Positions 8,663 through 19,980 of a DNA stretch of 64,000 nucleotides are shown here, in pieces. Every line of letters starts with the position of its first letter. Positions within the stretch are counted from its first letter, which is position 1. The stretch is taken from contig NC_015514.1 of the NCBI RefSeq assembly GCF_000212695.1, positions 496,001 through 560,000 on the forward strand, given 5' to 3'. The translations under genes were made by a program, and so were the position numbers. Below the pieces are notes generated by a model. It worked only from the letters and a program-made list of their open reading frames with translations, had not been told where the DNA came from and ran no database searches. This stretch comes from Cellulomonas fimi ATCC 484 (lineage in GTDB: Bacteria; Actinomycetota; Actinomycetes; Actinomycetales; Cellulomonadaceae).

Positions 8663-9346
8663 TCAGGTGAGGGGGCGGGGGCGGGCGTCACCGGCGACGG
8701 CGGCGGCGAGGATCGCCTCGATCGCGAAGGCGGTGGCCTCGGGCAGGTCGACGGTGTCGTCGAGCAGCCACTGCACCTGCAGGCCGTCCATGACGCCGAT
8801 GATCGCGCTCGCGGCACGCTGCGCGACGTCGGTGGGAACGCTCCCTCCGCCCACCTCGACGACGGCGTCCGCGATCTCGCCGCGCAGGACGTGGAAGCGG
8901 TCGGTGACCCAGGCGCGCGCGGGGTGGTTCTCCGTGACGGACTCGCCGGTCAGGACGGTGTAGCCCTGCACGATCCCGCGGCGGTCGGCGTTCATGCGCG
9001 CGGTGCGGACGAGGTGCCGGAAGAGCTCGAGCCCGCCGGGGATGTGCTGCCCCTCGAGGTCGCGCACGTCCTCCTTGTCGCGGTACTCGAGCACCTCGAC
9101 GAGCAGCTGCTCCTTGGACCCGAAGTGGTGCAGGACGCCGGCGTGCGTGATGCCGACCTGCTCCGCGACCTCGGCGAGGGAGCCGGTCTTGTACCCCTTC
9201 GTGCCGAACGTGTGCGCGGCGGCGCGCAGGATCTCGGCGCGGCGCTCGACGGTCGCCTGGCGCGGTCGGCGGGTGCGTCGGGGCGTCGTGGGCCCGGCGG
9301 CGGCGGGAGCGGCGGGGGGAACGGCCTCGTCCATGGTCGAAACCAT
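8663..9346 (-). CDS. TetR-family transcriptional regulator
   Basis: 227 residues (ATG 9346; a second ATG at 9334 is possible). The helix-turn-helix is at about 35-80 (EILRAAAHTFGTKGYKTGSLAEVAEQVGIT, then GVLHHFGSKEQLL). The C-terminal helical domain binds an unknown ligand. It is divergent from the GH3 gene with a palindrome at 9362-9381 between them, so it most likely represses the beta-glucosidase/ABC operon and itself until a sugar signal arrives. Confidence 0.92.
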   Translation of the reverse strand: MVSTMDEAVPPAAPAAAGPTTPRRTRRPRQATVERRAEILRAAAHTFGTKGYKTGSLAEVAEQVGITHAGVLHHFGSKEQLLVEVLEYRDKEDVRDLEGQHIPGGLELFRHLVRTARMNADRRGIVQGYTVLTGESVTENHPARAWVTDRFHVLRGEIADAVVEVGGGSVPTDVAQRAASAIIGVMDGLQVQWLLDDTVDLPEATAFAIEAILAAAVAGDARPRPLT

Positions 9347-9361
9347 ACTGTGACCATCCCG

Positions 9362-9381
9362 CTTACTAACAAGTCAGTAAG
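9362..9381. promoter_or_regulatory. Candidate TetR operator
   Basis: cttactaacaagtcagtaag: 6-bp outer arms CTTACT/AGTAAG in a 20-bp hyphenated palindrome, centred between the TetR start (9346) and the GH3 start (9436). Its AT content stands out from the surroundings. The match to this regulator is inferred from position. Confidence 0.6.
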
Positions 9382-9435
9382 TTGTGCTCTACTGCCGCTG
9401 ACGGCAAGGACGACGTCCGGACGGAGCACCCACTC

Positions 9436-11964
9436 GTGTCGACGCAGACACCCCGCACCACCCAGGCCGACGAGGCCGCGCTGCTCGCGGCGCTCACCAC
9501 CGAGGAGAAGGTCCGCCTCGTGGTCGGCGCCGGGCTGTGGAGCACCACCGCGGTCCCGCGGATCGGGCTGCGCGCGATGCACCTGTCCGACGGCCCCGCG
9601 GGCGTGCGCGGCGTCACCGACGACCCGACCGAGACGGCCGCGTCGTTCCCCGCCCCCAGCGCGCTCGCCGCCACGTGGGACCGCGACCTGGCGGACGAGG
9701 TCGGCGCGCTCTTCGCCGCCGAGGCCCGCCGCCACGGCGTCGACGTCGTCCTCGCCCCGCAGGTCAACCTCCAGCGCACCCCGGTCGGCGGCCGGCACTT
9801 CGAGTGCTACTCCGAGGACCCGCTGCTCACCGGCGAGATCGCGGTGCACGTGGTGCGGTCGGCGCAGGACCGCGGCGTCGGCATGTGCGTCAAGCACTTC
9901 GTCGCCAACGACTCCGAGACCGAGCGCACCACCTACGTCTCCCGCGTCGACGAGCGCACGCTCCGCGAGGTCTACCTCGCGCCGTTCGAGCGGCTCGTCC
10001 GCGAGGCGCGCGCGTGGTCCGTGATGGGCGCGTACTCCGGCGTCGACGACGGCACGACGGCCGCCCCCGTGCTCGAGCACCGGCCGCTGCTCACGGGCGT
10101 GCTCAAGGACGAGTGGGGCTTCGACGGCGTCGTCGTCTCCGACTGGGTCGCGACCAACACCGTCGAGGACGCGGCGCACGGCGGCCTCGACCTGCAGATG
10201 CCCGGTCCGGACGGGCCGTGGGGGGACGGGCTGCTCGACGCCGTCCGCGACGGCCGCGTGAGCGGGCAGACGCTCGACGACAAGGTCCTGCGCGTGCTGC
10301 GGCTCGCGGGCCGCGTCGGTGCGCTCGACGGCGTCGAGCCCGCGGGAGAGCGGCGCGCGGACGTGGCCGACGTCGACGTGCGGGCCGTGCTGCGCCGCCT
10401 CGTCGGCCGGTCGATGGTCGTGCTGCGCGACACCGACCACGGCCTGCCCGCGGCGCCCGGCGACGTCCGCCGGGTCGCCCTGCTCGGGCCCAACGCCGTG
10501 AGCCCGTTCGTGCAGGGCGGCGGGTCGGCGTACGTGCGGCCCGAGCGCTCCGCGACCCCCGCGGACGCGCTCGCCGCGGCCTTCGCCGGGGCCGAGGTCG
10601 ACGTCCACGCCGGCGCCGTGTCGCGGATGCTGCCGCCGCAGCTCGACCTCGCGGCGCGCTGCACCGACCCGGACGGGCAGGCGGGTGCGCTCGTCGAGCT
10701 GCTCGACGCCGACGGCACGGTCCTCGACGCCCGTACGACCACGAGCTGGGGCGGCTGGCTGCGGGACGTGCGCGCCGACGCCGTGACCGTCCGGCTGCGC
10801 ACCACCGTCCGGCTCGACGAGCCCGGGCGGCACGAGGTCGGCGTCGGGACGGTCGGCCGGCACCTCGTCGCGATCGGCGGGCGGGTCGTGTCCCGCGGGG
10901 ACCGCGTCGTCGGGGCGGAGGTGATCCTCGACTCGTCCGTGAACCAGCCGGTGCCCACGACGGTCGTCCTCGACGTGACCGAGCCGACGACCGTCGAGGT
11001 CGACGCGCACGTGCAGGCCGTGCACCCCGTCGGGTACGCGTCGTTCGCGCGCGCCGAGCTCGTGCACCGCACCCCGGGCACGACCCCCGACGAGCTGCTC
11101 GCCGACGCCGTCGCGGCCGCCGCCGCCGCGGACCTGGCCGTCGTCGTCGTCGGCACCAACGAGGAGATCGAGTCCGAGGGGTACGACCGCACGAGCCTCG
11201 CGCTGCCGGGCACGCAGGACCAGCTCGTGAAGGAGGTCGTCGCCGCGAACCCGCGCACGGTCGTCGTCGTCAACGCGGGCGCGCCCGTGCTGCTGCCGTG
11301 GCTCGACGAGACGCCGTGCGTCGTGTGGGGCTGGCTCGGCGGGCAGGAGTGGCCCGAGGCGCTGGCCGACGTGCTCACGGGCGCGACCGAGCCGTCGGGC
11401 CGGCTGCCGTGGACGCTGCCCGCGCACGAGGACGACGTCCCGGTCCCGGACGCGGTCCCCGTCGGCGGGGTCGTCGACTACCACGAGGGCGTGCACGTCG
11501 GGTACCGGTCGTGGCTGAGGCTCGGCCGGACGCCCGCGGCGCCGTTCGGGCACGGGCTCGGCTGGACGACGTGGGACCACGAGCACGCGGAGGTCGCGGC
11601 CCGGACCGGCGACGGCGACCTGCTCGTCGACGTCACCGTGGTCAACACCGGCACCCGCGCGGGCCGCGAGGTCGTCCAGGTCTACGTCGAGCCGCCCACC
11701 GGGACGGGCGAGGACCGGCCCGTGCGCTGGCTCGGCGGCTTCGCGGTCGTCCACGCCGGACCCGGCGGGCGCGCGACCACCCGGGTGCACGTGCGCGCCG
11801 ACGCGCTGCGCACCTGGGACATCGAGAGCCACGGCTGGGTGACCCCCGCCGGGACGTACACGCTGCGCGTCGGCCGCTCGTCGGGCGACCTGCGCCTCTC
11901 GATCGACGTCGACGTCCCGTCGTCGCCGGCCCACCCGTCGGCCCCCGCGGCCGGCACCCCCTGA
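9436..11964 (+). CDS. Glycoside hydrolase family 3 beta-glucosidase-type enzyme
   Basis: 842 residues, no signal peptide, so probably intracellular. The (beta/alpha)8 domain is followed by the alpha/beta sandwich. The nucleophile is Asp236 in VVSDWVAT. KHFVANDSE and DGPAGVRG are GH3 substrate-pocket motifs. An inserted beta-sandwich (about 395-490, with TSWGGWLRDV) resembles a PA14 domain. The C-terminus is fibronectin-III-like (VNTGTRAGREVVQVYV). GTG 9436 is chosen over TTG 9382, which would add an unlikely N-terminus. It probably hydrolyses beta-glucosides or cello-oligosaccharides brought in by the downstream importer; the exact linkage is not shown. Confidence 0.93.
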   Translation: MSTQTPRTTQADEAALLAALTTEEKVRLVVGAGLWSTTAVPRIGLRAMHLSDGPAGVRGVTDDPTETAASFPAPSALAATWDRDLADEVGALFAAEARRHGVDVVLAPQVNLQRTPVGGRHFECYSEDPLLTGEIAVHVVRSAQDRGVGMCVKHFVANDSETERTTYVSRVDERTLREVYLAPFERLVREARAWSVMGAYSGVDDGTTAAPVLEHRPLLTGVLKDEWGFDGVVVSDWVATNTVEDAAHGGLDLQMPGPDGPWGDGLLDAVRDGRVSGQTLDDKVLRVLRLAGRVGALDGVEPAGERRADVADVDVRAVLRRLVGRSMVVLRDTDHGLPAAPGDVRRVALLGPNAVSPFVQGGGSAYVRPERSATPADALAAAFAGAEVDVHAGAVSRMLPPQLDLAARCTDPDGQAGALVELLDADGTVLDARTTTSWGGWLRDVRADAVTVRLRTTVRLDEPGRHEVGVGTVGRHLVAIGGRVVSRGDRVVGAEVILDSSVNQPVPTTVVLDVTEPTTVEVDAHVQAVHPVGYASFARAELVHRTPGTTPDELLADAVAAAAAADLAVVVVGTNEEIESEGYDRTSLALPGTQDQLVKEVVAANPRTVVVVNAGAPVLLPWLDETPCVVWGWLGGQEWPEALADVLTGATEPSGRLPWTLPAHEDDVPVPDAVPVGGVVDYHEGVHVGYRSWLRLGRTPAAPFGHGLGWTTWDHEHAEVAARTGDGDLLVDVTVVNTGTRAGREVVQVYVEPPTGTGEDRPVRWLGGFAVVHAGPGGRATTRVHVRADALRTWDIESHGWVTPAGTYTLRVGRSSGDLRLSIDVDVPSSPAHPSAPAAGTP

Positions 11965-12017
11965 CCCCACAGAGCACGCCCGACCCACAACCCAGCAGTC
12001 AGTGCAAGGAGGCACTC

Positions 12018-13700
12018 GTGAGAACGCGCAAGCTCGCAACGATGGTGGCCGGTCTGTCCGCCGTCGCGCTGCTCGCCACCGCCTGCTCGGGCGGCGGCGG
12101 CACGTCCGACGACAGCACCGGAGGCGGCGACGGCGCCGTCCTGACGATCGGCATGCCCAACGGCCCGCAGAACGAGAACCAGAGCCCGCTCATCCCGACG
12201 GGGTCGGCGGCGAAGTCCCTCGGGTACGCCTGGGTGATCTACGAGTCGCTCATGCAGGTCAACGACGTCAACCCGCTCGAGGACCCCGAGCCCTGGCTCG
12301 CCGAGTCCGTCACGTGGAACGCCGACTACACGGAGGCGAAGATCGTCGCCCGCGAGGGCGTGACGTGGTCCGACGGCGAGGAGTTCACGGCCGAGGACAT
12401 CGGCTTCACGCTGCAGCTCCTCATCGACTACCCGGCGATCAACAACAACTTTCCGGACCAGATCGGGTCGGTCTCGACCGAGGGCGACACGGTGACGATC
12501 ACCTTCACCGCCCCGCAGTACGTCAACCAGGTCAAGCTGCTCCAGCAGGTCATCGTCCCCGAGCACCTGTGGAAGGACGTCGACCCGACGACCTACACCG
12601 ACACCGACCCCGTCGGCACCGGGCCGTACCTGCTCGACACCTGGACGCCGCAGGCCGCGACGCTCGTCCCGAACCCCGACTACTGGGGCGGCGAGCCGAA
12701 GGTCGCGAAGCTGCAGTACTCGTCGTACAACGACAACAACGCCCTGACGACCGCCCTCACCACGGGCGAGGCGCAGTGGGGCTGGACGTTCATCGCGGAC
12801 TTCGAGGACGTCTTCATCGCCAAGGACCCCGAGCACAACCACCAGGTGGCGGGCGGCGGCTTCGGCAGCGACATCCTGTTCCTCAACAACGAGACGAAGC
12901 CGTTCAACGACGTGGCGTTCCGCAAGGCGCTCAACCTCGTCGTCGACCGCGCGCAGATCTCGAACCTCGCAGGTGCCGGGGTCTGGCCCGTCATCACGAG
13001 CGTCACGGGCATGCCGATGCCGTCCGGCGAGCAGTACCTCGCCGACGACCTCGTCGGCGAGGAGCTCGAGGTCGACGTCGACGCCGCCAAGGACCTGCTC
13101 ACCGACGCCGGCTACACGTGGAACGCCGACGACAAGCTCGTCGACCCCGACGGCGAGGTCGTGACGTTCGAGCTGGTCAACCCCGCCGGCTGGAACGACT
13201 ACCTGACGGCGCTCGACCTCATCAAGACGGCCGCCGCCGAGCTCGGCGTCGACGCCACGGTCAACGCCGCGAACCAGGACGCGTGGTTCAACGACATCAT
13301 CCCGTTCGGCAACTTCCAGGCGACCCTGCACTGGACCGACGGCGGCGCGACCCCGTGGAACATGTACGCGAACCTCATGGACGGCGCGTCGTACGTGCCG
13401 CTCGGCGAGACCGCGACGTGGAACTTCGGCCGGTACAAGAACGACGAGGTCACGCAGGCGCTCGCGGAGTTCAAGGGCGCGTCCGACGAGGCCGCCCGGT
13501 CCGCCGCGATCGCGACCGTGCAGAAGGCGTACGTCGAGGACGTCCCGGGCCTGGTCATCTGGTCCCGCCCGGCCGTCGCGCAGTACTCGACGAAGAACTA
13601 CACGGGCTTCCCGACCGCGGACGACCTCTACGCGAACCCGCAGCCCACGGGCCCGCAGGCCGCGCGGATCGTCATGAACCTGGAGCCGACGCAGGACTGA
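12018..13700 (+). CDS. ABC transporter substrate-binding lipoprotein (SBP_bac_5)
   Basis: 560 residues from GTG 12018 with an AAGGAGG ribosome site at 12006-12012. The signal peptide ends in a lipobox (LLATACSGG) so it is anchored to the outer face of the membrane. Family 5 features include [26 protein letters not shown] and VGTGPYLL, and the length is typical of oligopeptide/oligosaccharide binders. Adjacent to a GH3 enzyme under TetR control, it most likely binds a beta-linked oligosaccharide rather than peptides. That assignment is inference. Confidence 0.92.
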   Translation: MRTRKLATMVAGLSAVALLATACSGGGGTSDDSTGGGDGAVLTIGMPNGPQNENQSPLIPTGSAAKSLGYAWVIYESLMQVNDVNPLEDPEPWLAESVTWNADYTEAKIVAREGVTWSDGEEFTAEDIGFTLQLLIDYPAINNNFPDQIGSVSTEGDTVTITFTAPQYVNQVKLLQQVIVPEHLWKDVDPTTYTDTDPVGTGPYLLDTWTPQAATLVPNPDYWGGEPKVAKLQYSSYNDNNALTTALTTGEAQWGWTFIADFEDVFIAKDPEHNHQVAGGGFGSDILFLNNETKPFNDVAFRKALNLVVDRAQISNLAGAGVWPVITSVTGMPMPSGEQYLADDLVGEELEVDVDAAKDLLTDAGYTWNADDKLVDPDGEVVTFELVNPAGWNDYLTALDLIKTAAAELGVDATVNAANQDAWFNDIIPFGNFQATLHWTDGGATPWNMYANLMDGASYVPLGETATWNFGRYKNDEVTQALAEFKGASDEAARSAAIATVQKAYVEDVPGLVIWSRPAVAQYSTKNYTGFPTADDLYANPQPTGPQAARIVMNLEPTQD

Positions 13701-13796
13701 CCCCACCTCGTCGGCGGGGGCGCGGTGCCCGACCACCGCGCCGCGTCCCCGCCGACCCGTCCTCGCCGACCCTCCACCAGCCCACAGGTGAGCTCC

Positions 13797-14981
13797 ATGA
13801 CCCTCCCCGCCCCTCCCGACGCGCCCGTCGCGGACCAGCAGCCCGACGACACCCCGGTGCTGCAGGCCGTCGACCTGCGCAAGCACTTCGTCACCGGCTC
13901 GTTCCGCAACCGCGCGACGGTGCACGCCGTCGACGACGTGAACCTGTCCCTGCACCGTGGCCGCGTCGTCGCCCTCGTCGGCGAGTCCGGCTCGGGCAAG
14001 TCGACGATCGCGCGGCTGCTGTCGCAGCTGCTCCCCGTGAGCGGCGGGCAGATCCTGCTGCACGGGCAGGACGCCGTCGTCCGCCGACGCGGCGCGTTCC
14101 GCCGCTACGTGCGGCGCGTCCAGATGATCTTCCAGGACCCGTTCGGGTCGCTGAACCCGGTGCACACCGTGCGCTACACGCTGACCCGCAGCATCCGGAT
14201 CCACCAGGGCCGGCTGCGCGGCGCGGACCTCGAGGACGCGCTCACGACGCTGCTCGAGCGTGTGCAGCTCACGCCCGTCGAGCGGTACGTCGACAAGTTC
14301 CCGCACGAGCTGTCCGGCGGGCAGCGGCAGCGCGTCGCGATCGCCCGGGCCCTGGCCGCGGACCCCGAGGTGCTGCTCGCCGACGAGCCGATCTCGATGC
14401 TCGACGTGTCGATCCGCCTCGGCATCCTCAACCTGCTGCGCGACCTGCGCGACCGGCTGCAGATCGCGATCCTCTACATCACGCACGACATCGCCTCGGC
14501 CCGCTACTTCGCCGACCGGACGATGGTCATGTACGCGGGGCGCATCGTCGAGACCGGCGACTCCGAGTCGGTGACGCAGGACCCGAGGCACCCGTACACG
14601 CAGCTCCTCGTCCGCTCGGCGCCCGACCCCGACGACCTCGACGCGCGTGCCCGCGGAGCCCGGGGGGAGGCGCCGTCCCTCGTCCGCCCCCCGACCGGCT
14701 GCCGGTTCCACCCCCGCTGCCCGTTCGCGGTCGACCTGTGCCGCACCGAGGTGCCGCCGCTGCTCGCCGTGGGCGAGGGGCGCGAGGCCGCGTGCTGGGG
14801 GTACTCCGACCGGGCCGACCGGCCACACGTCGGGGACGTGCTCGACGCGTACGGCGAGCGCCCGTCGATCGACGTGGACCTGCTGCACGCGGCCGAGGAC
14901 GAGGCGCACGTCGAGAGCGTGGCCGTCGAGACCGTGGCCGTCGAGACCCTGACCGTCGACACCAAGGAGGGCGACCGGTGA
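13797..14981 (+). CDS. Opp/Dpp-type ABC transporter ATPase (OppF-like)
   Basis: 394 residues from ATG 13797 (AGGTGAG just upstream). Walker [11 protein letters not shown]-loop QDPFGSLNP, signature LSGGQRQR, Walker [13 protein letters not shown] and H-loop YITHD are intact. The C-terminal oligopeptide-transport domain has the Cys-containing motif [13 protein letters not shown]. The tail after about residue 360 is a 5-residue repeat ([15 protein letters not shown]) made by 15-bp DNA repeats. It energises import with the second ATPase at 16952. The stop overlaps the next permease start by 4 nt. Confidence 0.94.
   Translation: MTLPAPPDAPVADQQPDDTPVLQAVDLRKHFVTGSFRNRATVHAVDDVNLSLHRGRVVALVGESGSGKSTIARLLSQLLPVSGGQILLHGQDAVVRRRGAFRRYVRRVQMIFQDPFGSLNPVHTVRYTLTRSIRIHQGRLRGADLEDALTTLLERVQLTPVERYVDKFPHELSGGQRQRVAIARALAADPEVLLADEPISMLDVSIRLGILNLLRDLRDRLQIAILYITHDIASARYFADRTMVMYAGRIVETGDSESVTQDPRHPYTQLLVRSAPDPDDLDARARGARGEAPSLVRPPTGCRFHPRCPFAVDLCRTEVPPLLAVGEGREAACWGYSDRADRPHVGDVLDAYGERPSIDVDLLHAAEDEAHVESVAVETVAVETLTVDTKEGDR
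14919..14963 (+). repeat. 15-bp tandem repeat in the OppF-like tail
   Basis: gtggccgtcgagacc occurs at 14919-14933 and 14934-14948 (identical), then a 12/15 copy at 14949-14963. It encodes V-A-V-E-T units just before the stop, outside the ATPase fold. Confidence 0.7.
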
Positions 14982-15958
14982 GGTTCTTCGTCCGACGCGG
15001 CATCTTCTACGTCGTCACCGCCTGGGCCGCGGTGACCATCAACTTCATCATCCCCAGGCTCATGCCCGGCGACCCGGTCAAGGCGATCATGGCCAAGTCG
15101 CAGGGCAAGCTCGACTCGTCCGCCGAGGCCGCGATCCGCACGCTGTTCGGGCTCGACGAGGACAAGAGCGTCTGGCAGCAGTACCTCGACTACTGGAACC
15201 TGCTGCTGCACGGGAACCTCGGCGTCTCGTTCACCTACTACCCGACGCCCGTCGCGGAGATGATCCAGCAGACGCTGCCGTGGACGGTCGGGCTCGTCGG
15301 CATCGCGACCGTCGTCGCCTTCCTCGTCGGGACGCTCGTCGGCACGGGCATCGGCTGGCGGCGCGGCACGTGGGCCGACTCGCTGCTGCCGATCTCGACG
15401 TTCTTCTCCGCGGTGCCGTACTTCTGGCTCGGGCTCGTCGTCATCGCGATCTTCTCGGTGAACCTCGGGTGGTTCCCGTCGTCCGGCGCGTACGACCGGT
15501 CCATGGTGCCCGCGTTCACGCCCGAGTTCATCGGGTCCGTCCTCTACTACGGGACGCTGCCCGCGCTGACGATCGTGATCTCGTCGATCGCCGGCTGGAT
15601 CCTCGGGATGCGGAACATGATGGTGACCGTCTCCTCGGAGGACTACGTGACCGTCGCGCAGGCCAAGGGCCTGTCGGAGCGGGCCGTGGTCTTCGGCTAC
15701 GCCGCCCGCAACGCGGTCCTCCCGCAGATCTCGTCGTTCGCCCTGTCCCTCGGCTTCATCGTCGGCGGGACGCTCATCATGGAGATGGTCTTCTCCTACC
15801 CGGGCATCGGCTTCCTGCTCTACAACGCGACGACCAACCACGACTACACGCTCATGCAGGGCTGCTTCCTCGTGATCACCCTGTCCGTGCTGGTCGCGAA
15901 CGTCGTCGCGGACTTCGTCTACGCCGTGCTCGACCCGCGCACCCGGCAGGAGGGCTGA
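14978..15958 (+). CDS. ABC transporter permease (DppB/OppB-like)
   Basis: 326 residues from GTG 14978 (AAGGAGG at 14963-14969), overlapping the previous stop. About six membrane segments. The start [23 protein letters not shown] and the EAA-loop ([17 protein letters not shown], then [13 protein letters not shown]) are typical of OppB proteins. It pairs with the downstream OppC-like permease to form the channel. Confidence 0.94.
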   Translation: MRFFVRRGIFYVVTAWAAVTINFIIPRLMPGDPVKAIMAKSQGKLDSSAEAAIRTLFGLDEDKSVWQQYLDYWNLLLHGNLGVSFTYYPTPVAEMIQQTLPWTVGLVGIATVVAFLVGTLVGTGIGWRRGTWADSLLPISTFFSAVPYFWLGLVVIAIFSVNLGWFPSSGAYDRSMVPAFTPEFIGSVLYYGTLPALTIVISSIAGWILGMRNMMVTVSSEDYVTVAQAKGLSERAVVFGYAARNAVLPQISSFALSLGFIVGGTLIMEMVFSYPGIGFLLYNATTNHDYTLMQGCFLVITLSVLVANVVADFVYAVLDPRTRQEG

Positions 15959-15959
15959 C

Positions 15960-16951
15960 ATGGCCGTCGAGACTTCCGTCCTCACCGAGACCGAGACGGT
16001 CGCGACCGACGCGACCGCACCCGTCACCGGCAAGCGCACGCTGCTGTTCCTGCGCAACGCCAAGGCCCTCACCGGCCTCGCGATCCTCGGGTTCTTCGGC
16101 GTGCTCGCCGTGGTCGGGCCGTGGATCGCGCCCTACGACCCGAGCGCCGTGAGCGCCGACATCCTCCAGCCACCGTCGGGCGCGCACTGGTTCGGCACCA
16201 CGCACCTGGGCCAGGACATCCTGTCGCAGGTGCTCGTCGGGACCCGCGGCGTGCTCGTCGTCGGGCTCGTCGCGGGCGTCCTCGCGACCGTCATCGGCGT
16301 GCTCGTCGGCGTCACCGCCGGGTTCGTCGGGGGAGCGGGCGACGAGACGCTGTCGGCGCTGTCGAACATCTTCCTCGTGATCCCGCAGCTGCCGCTCATC
16401 ATCCTCATCGCCGGGCAGCTGCCGTCCGCGGGCGGGCTCACCGTCGCCGCCGTCATCGCCGTCACCGGCTGGGCGTGGGGCGCGCGCGTGCTGCGCGCCC
16501 AGACGCTGTCCCTGCGCAGGCGCGACTTCGTCGAGGCCGCCCGGGCGAACGGCGAGCGGACCTGGCGGATCGTCCTCGCGGAGATCCTGCCCAACCTCAC
16601 CGCGATCATCGCCGCCGGGTTCGTCGGCACGGTGACCTTCGCGGTCCTGTCGCAGATCACGCTCGCGTTCATCGGCGTCACGTCGGTGTCCGAGTGGAAC
16701 TGGGGGACCATCCTGTTCTGGGCGCAGGGCAACCTCGCGCTCCAGCGCGGGGCCTGGTGGTGGTTCGTGCCCGCAGGCCTGTGCATCGCCCTGCTCGGCA
16801 TGGCCCTCACGCTCATCAACTTCGGCATCGACGAGTTCGTCAACCCGCGCCTGCGCTCGACCGGGCTGCACGCCCGCAGCCTGCGCAAGCGCGGCATCCG
16901 CCCCCGCATCGGCTTCACGCCGGTCGTGCACGAGGCCAAGGAGGACCGGTC

Positions 16952-16955
<4 letters not shown>
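15960..16955 (+). CDS. ABC transporter permease (DppC/OppC-like)
   Basis: 331 residues, ATG one nucleotide after the previous stop. An N-terminal cytoplasmic stretch precedes about six membrane helices. HWFGTTHLGQDILSQVLVG is the conserved OppC segment after TM1, and DFVEAARANGERTWRIV is the EAA loop that contacts the ATPases. The stop overlaps the next ATPase start by 4 nt. Confidence 0.94.
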
Positions 16956-18040
<1,085 letters not shown>

Positions 18041-18103
18041 CCGCGGGTCGGGCGCCGGCAGCCCGCCCCCCGGACCGTCGCTGCGGCCCGGCCCCCTGAA
18101 CCG

Positions 18104-18170
18104 CCGCCCCGTCCCGGGAGCACTGTGGGCGGTCGCGTCCCTCCGGTCGCGACCACCCGGGACGGGGCGG
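18104..18170. terminator. Nested hairpin, probable bidirectional terminator
   Basis: Outer arms ccgccccgtcccggg (18104-18118) and its exact complement (18156-18170), 15 bp. Inner arms ggtcgcg (18131-18137) and cgcgacc (18148-18154). It lies between the convergent ends of the ABC operon (18040) and the sigma-factor gene (18269). No T run on either side. Confidence 0.65.
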
Positions 18171-18268
18171 CCCTGTGGGCCGGTGCACGCGCCGTGGGCG
18201 GCGCCTGACGACGTCCCGTCGCACCCGGCTTCCGGCGGGCCGACGCCCGCCGGGCGGACGGCACCTCG

Positions 18269-19531
18269 TCAGGTGCCCGCGTGCCGCGCGTCGGGGGCGG
18301 GCGCGAGGCGGCCCGCGGCGGACTCCAGGTAGCGGCGTTCGGGGAGGCTCGTGGTGAGGCGGGCGGCACGGCGGTAGGCGTCGAGTGCAGCCTCCTCGTC
18401 GCCCGCGCGTTCCAGGAGGTGCGCGCGGACCGCCCAGAGCCGGTGGTGGTCCGCGGTGCGCGGGTCGTCGTGCAGGGGACGTAGCAGGTCGAGGCCCGCT
18501 CGCGGACCCGAGACCATCGCGACGGCGACCGCGCGGTTGAGCGTGACCATCGGGCCGGGCGCGACGTGGTCGAGGAGGCGGTAGAGGGCGGCGACCTGCG
18601 GCCAGTCGGTGCCGGCGGCCGTCGGGGCCTCGGCGTGCACCGCGGCGATCGCGGCCTGCAGCAGGTAGGGCCCCGCGGGGTGCACGGCGAGCGCCGCCTC
18701 GACGAGGCCGACCCCCTCGGCGATCTGCTCCGGGTCCCAGAGAGTGCGGTCCTGCTCGGCGAGCGGCACGAGCGTGCCGTCCGCGCCGAGCCGGGCGGCG
18801 CGGTGCGCGTCGGTGAGCAGCATGAGCGCCAGCAGGCCGGTGCTCTCCCCGTCGTCGGGGAGCAGGGCGTGCAGCAGGCGCGCCAGCCGGATCGCCTCCG
18901 TGGTGAGGTCGACGCGCACGAGGTCGGCGCCGCCGGACGCCGTGTAGCCCTCGGTGAAGACGAGGTAGAGGACCTCCCGGACGGCGGCGACGCGCACGGG
19001 CAGCTCGGCGGCGGACGGGAGCGTGAACGGCTCGCCGCGCATGGTGCGCTTCGCGCGGGTGATGCGCTGCGCCATGGTCGCCTCCGGCACGAGGTGCGCG
19101 GCGGCGATCTCGGCCGTCGTCAGCCCGCCGACCGCCCGCAGGGTGAGCGCCACCTGCGAGGCGGGCGACAGCGCGGGGTGGCAGCACAGGAGCAGCAGCG
19201 TGAGCGTGTCGTCGTGCGACGGCGGCTCCTCGTCGGCGCCCGGCGCGGTGCGACGCACCGCCGGGTCCAGGGCGACCGTCGCCTCCCGGACCCGGCGGGC
19301 ACGCTCGGAGCGCCACGCGTCGGTGAGCCGCCGCCGCGCGACGGTCGTGAGCCACGCCCGCGGGTCGGCGGGCACGCCCTCGACGGGCCACTGGGTCGCG
19401 GCCGCGAGCAGCGCCTCCTGCACGGCGTCCTCGCACGCGTCGAACCGCCCGTGCCGGCGCACGAGGGCCGCGAGCACCTGCGGGCCCGTCGTGCGCAGCA
19501 GGTCCTCGACGCGAGCGGGGGCCACCGTCAC
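18269..19531 (-). CDS. ECF sigma factor, ECF42 type with C-terminal TPR-like extension
   Basis: 420 residues. Region 2 is RRHGRFDACEDAVQEALLAA with TVARRRLTDAWR; region 4 is QVALTLRAVGGLTTAEIAAA with MAQRITRAKRTMR. The long C-terminal half (about 180-420) is helical and repeat-like (GPMVTLNRAVAVAMV, RAHLLERAGDEEAALDAYRRA), as in the ECF42 group. No anti-sigma factor is present. ECF42 genes are instead linked to DGPF-domain proteins, and one lies immediately upstream with a 4-nt overlap. GTG 19531 is chosen for this coupling. Confidence 0.9.
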   Translation of the reverse strand: MTVAPARVEDLLRTTGPQVLAALVRRHGRFDACEDAVQEALLAAATQWPVEGVPADPRAWLTTVARRRLTDAWRSERARRVREATVALDPAVRRTAPGADEEPPSHDDTLTLLLLCCHPALSPASQVALTLRAVGGLTTAEIAAAHLVPEATMAQRITRAKRTMRGEPFTLPSAAELPVRVAAVREVLYLVFTEGYTASGGADLVRVDLTTEAIRLARLLHALLPDDGESTGLLALMLLTDAHRAARLGADGTLVPLAEQDRTLWDPEQIAEGVGLVEAALAVHPAGPYLLQAAIAAVHAEAPTAAGTDWPQVAALYRLLDHVAPGPMVTLNRAVAVAMVSGPRAGLDLLRPLHDDPRTADHHRLWAVRAHLLERAGDEEAALDAYRRAARLTTSLPERRYLESAAGRLAPAPDARHAGT

Positions 19532-19893
19532 ATCTCCGCGCCGGCGTCCGTCATGACCGCACGCAGCTCGATCGCGCCGCCGAACCGGGTGTCCGGCCAG
19601 CGAGCGGCGATCTCCTCGGCACGCTCGTGCGTCTCGACGTCGATCGCGAGGTACCCGGCGAACTGCTCCTTGCTCTCCACGAACGGGCCGTCCGTGAGCG
19701 TGGTGCGGCCGTCGACCAGCCGCGTCGTCCGGGCCGCCGACGGGTCCGCCAGCGCCTCGCCGCCGACGAGCTCGCCGCGCTCGGACAGCTCCGCCATGAT
19801 CTCGCCGACCTCCGCGAACAGCGCCGTGCGGTCGGCCTCGGACAGCTCGTCCGTGAAGCCGGGTCGGTTCCAGATGAGCAGCATGTACTTCAT
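19528..19893 (-). CDS. YCII-related DGPF-domain protein, ECF42 partner
   Basis: 121 residues from ATG 19893 (MKYMLLIWNRPG); the longer frame to 19920 adds residues not seen in the family. The defining DGPF motif is at residues 68-71 (TLTDGPFVESKEQ), followed by a ferredoxin-like fold. The biochemical role of DGPF proteins is not established. They are the conserved regulon partners of ECF42 sigma factors. A candidate ECF42 promoter lies about 50 nt upstream. Confidence 0.88.
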   Translation of the reverse strand: MKYMLLIWNRPGFTDELSEADRTALFAEVGEIMAELSERGELVGGEALADPSAARTTRLVDGRTTLTDGPFVESKEQFAGYLAIDVETHERAEEIAARWPDTRFGGAIELRAVMTDAGAEM

Positions 19894-19943
19894 GGGTCGT
19901 CCCTCTCGTCCGTCGACCACCCCGTGCGGGTGGTCCGCGCTCT

Positions 19944-19971
19944 GGTCGGAGCCGACCGGCCGATCTCGACA
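19944..19971 (-). promoter_or_regulatory. Candidate ECF42 promoter for the DGPF-sigma operon
   Basis: On the minus strand TGTCGA (19971-19966), 17 nt, then CGACC (19948-19944). TGTCGA at -35 and CG(A/T)C at -10 is the reported ECF42 motif. It points at the DGPF gene and implies autoregulation. Confidence 0.6.
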
Positions 19972-19980
19972 CCGCCGCCG

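Noticed and set aside
9537..12017. Long open frame running through the GH3 gene into the binding-protein gene
   Set aside because: The part over GH3 is a low-complexity frame shadow; the true gene starts at GTG 12018 with ribosome site and lipoprotein signal.
12002..14977. Long open frame leading into the first permease
   Set aside because: Shadow of the binding-protein and OppF-like genes; the permease starts at GTG 14978.
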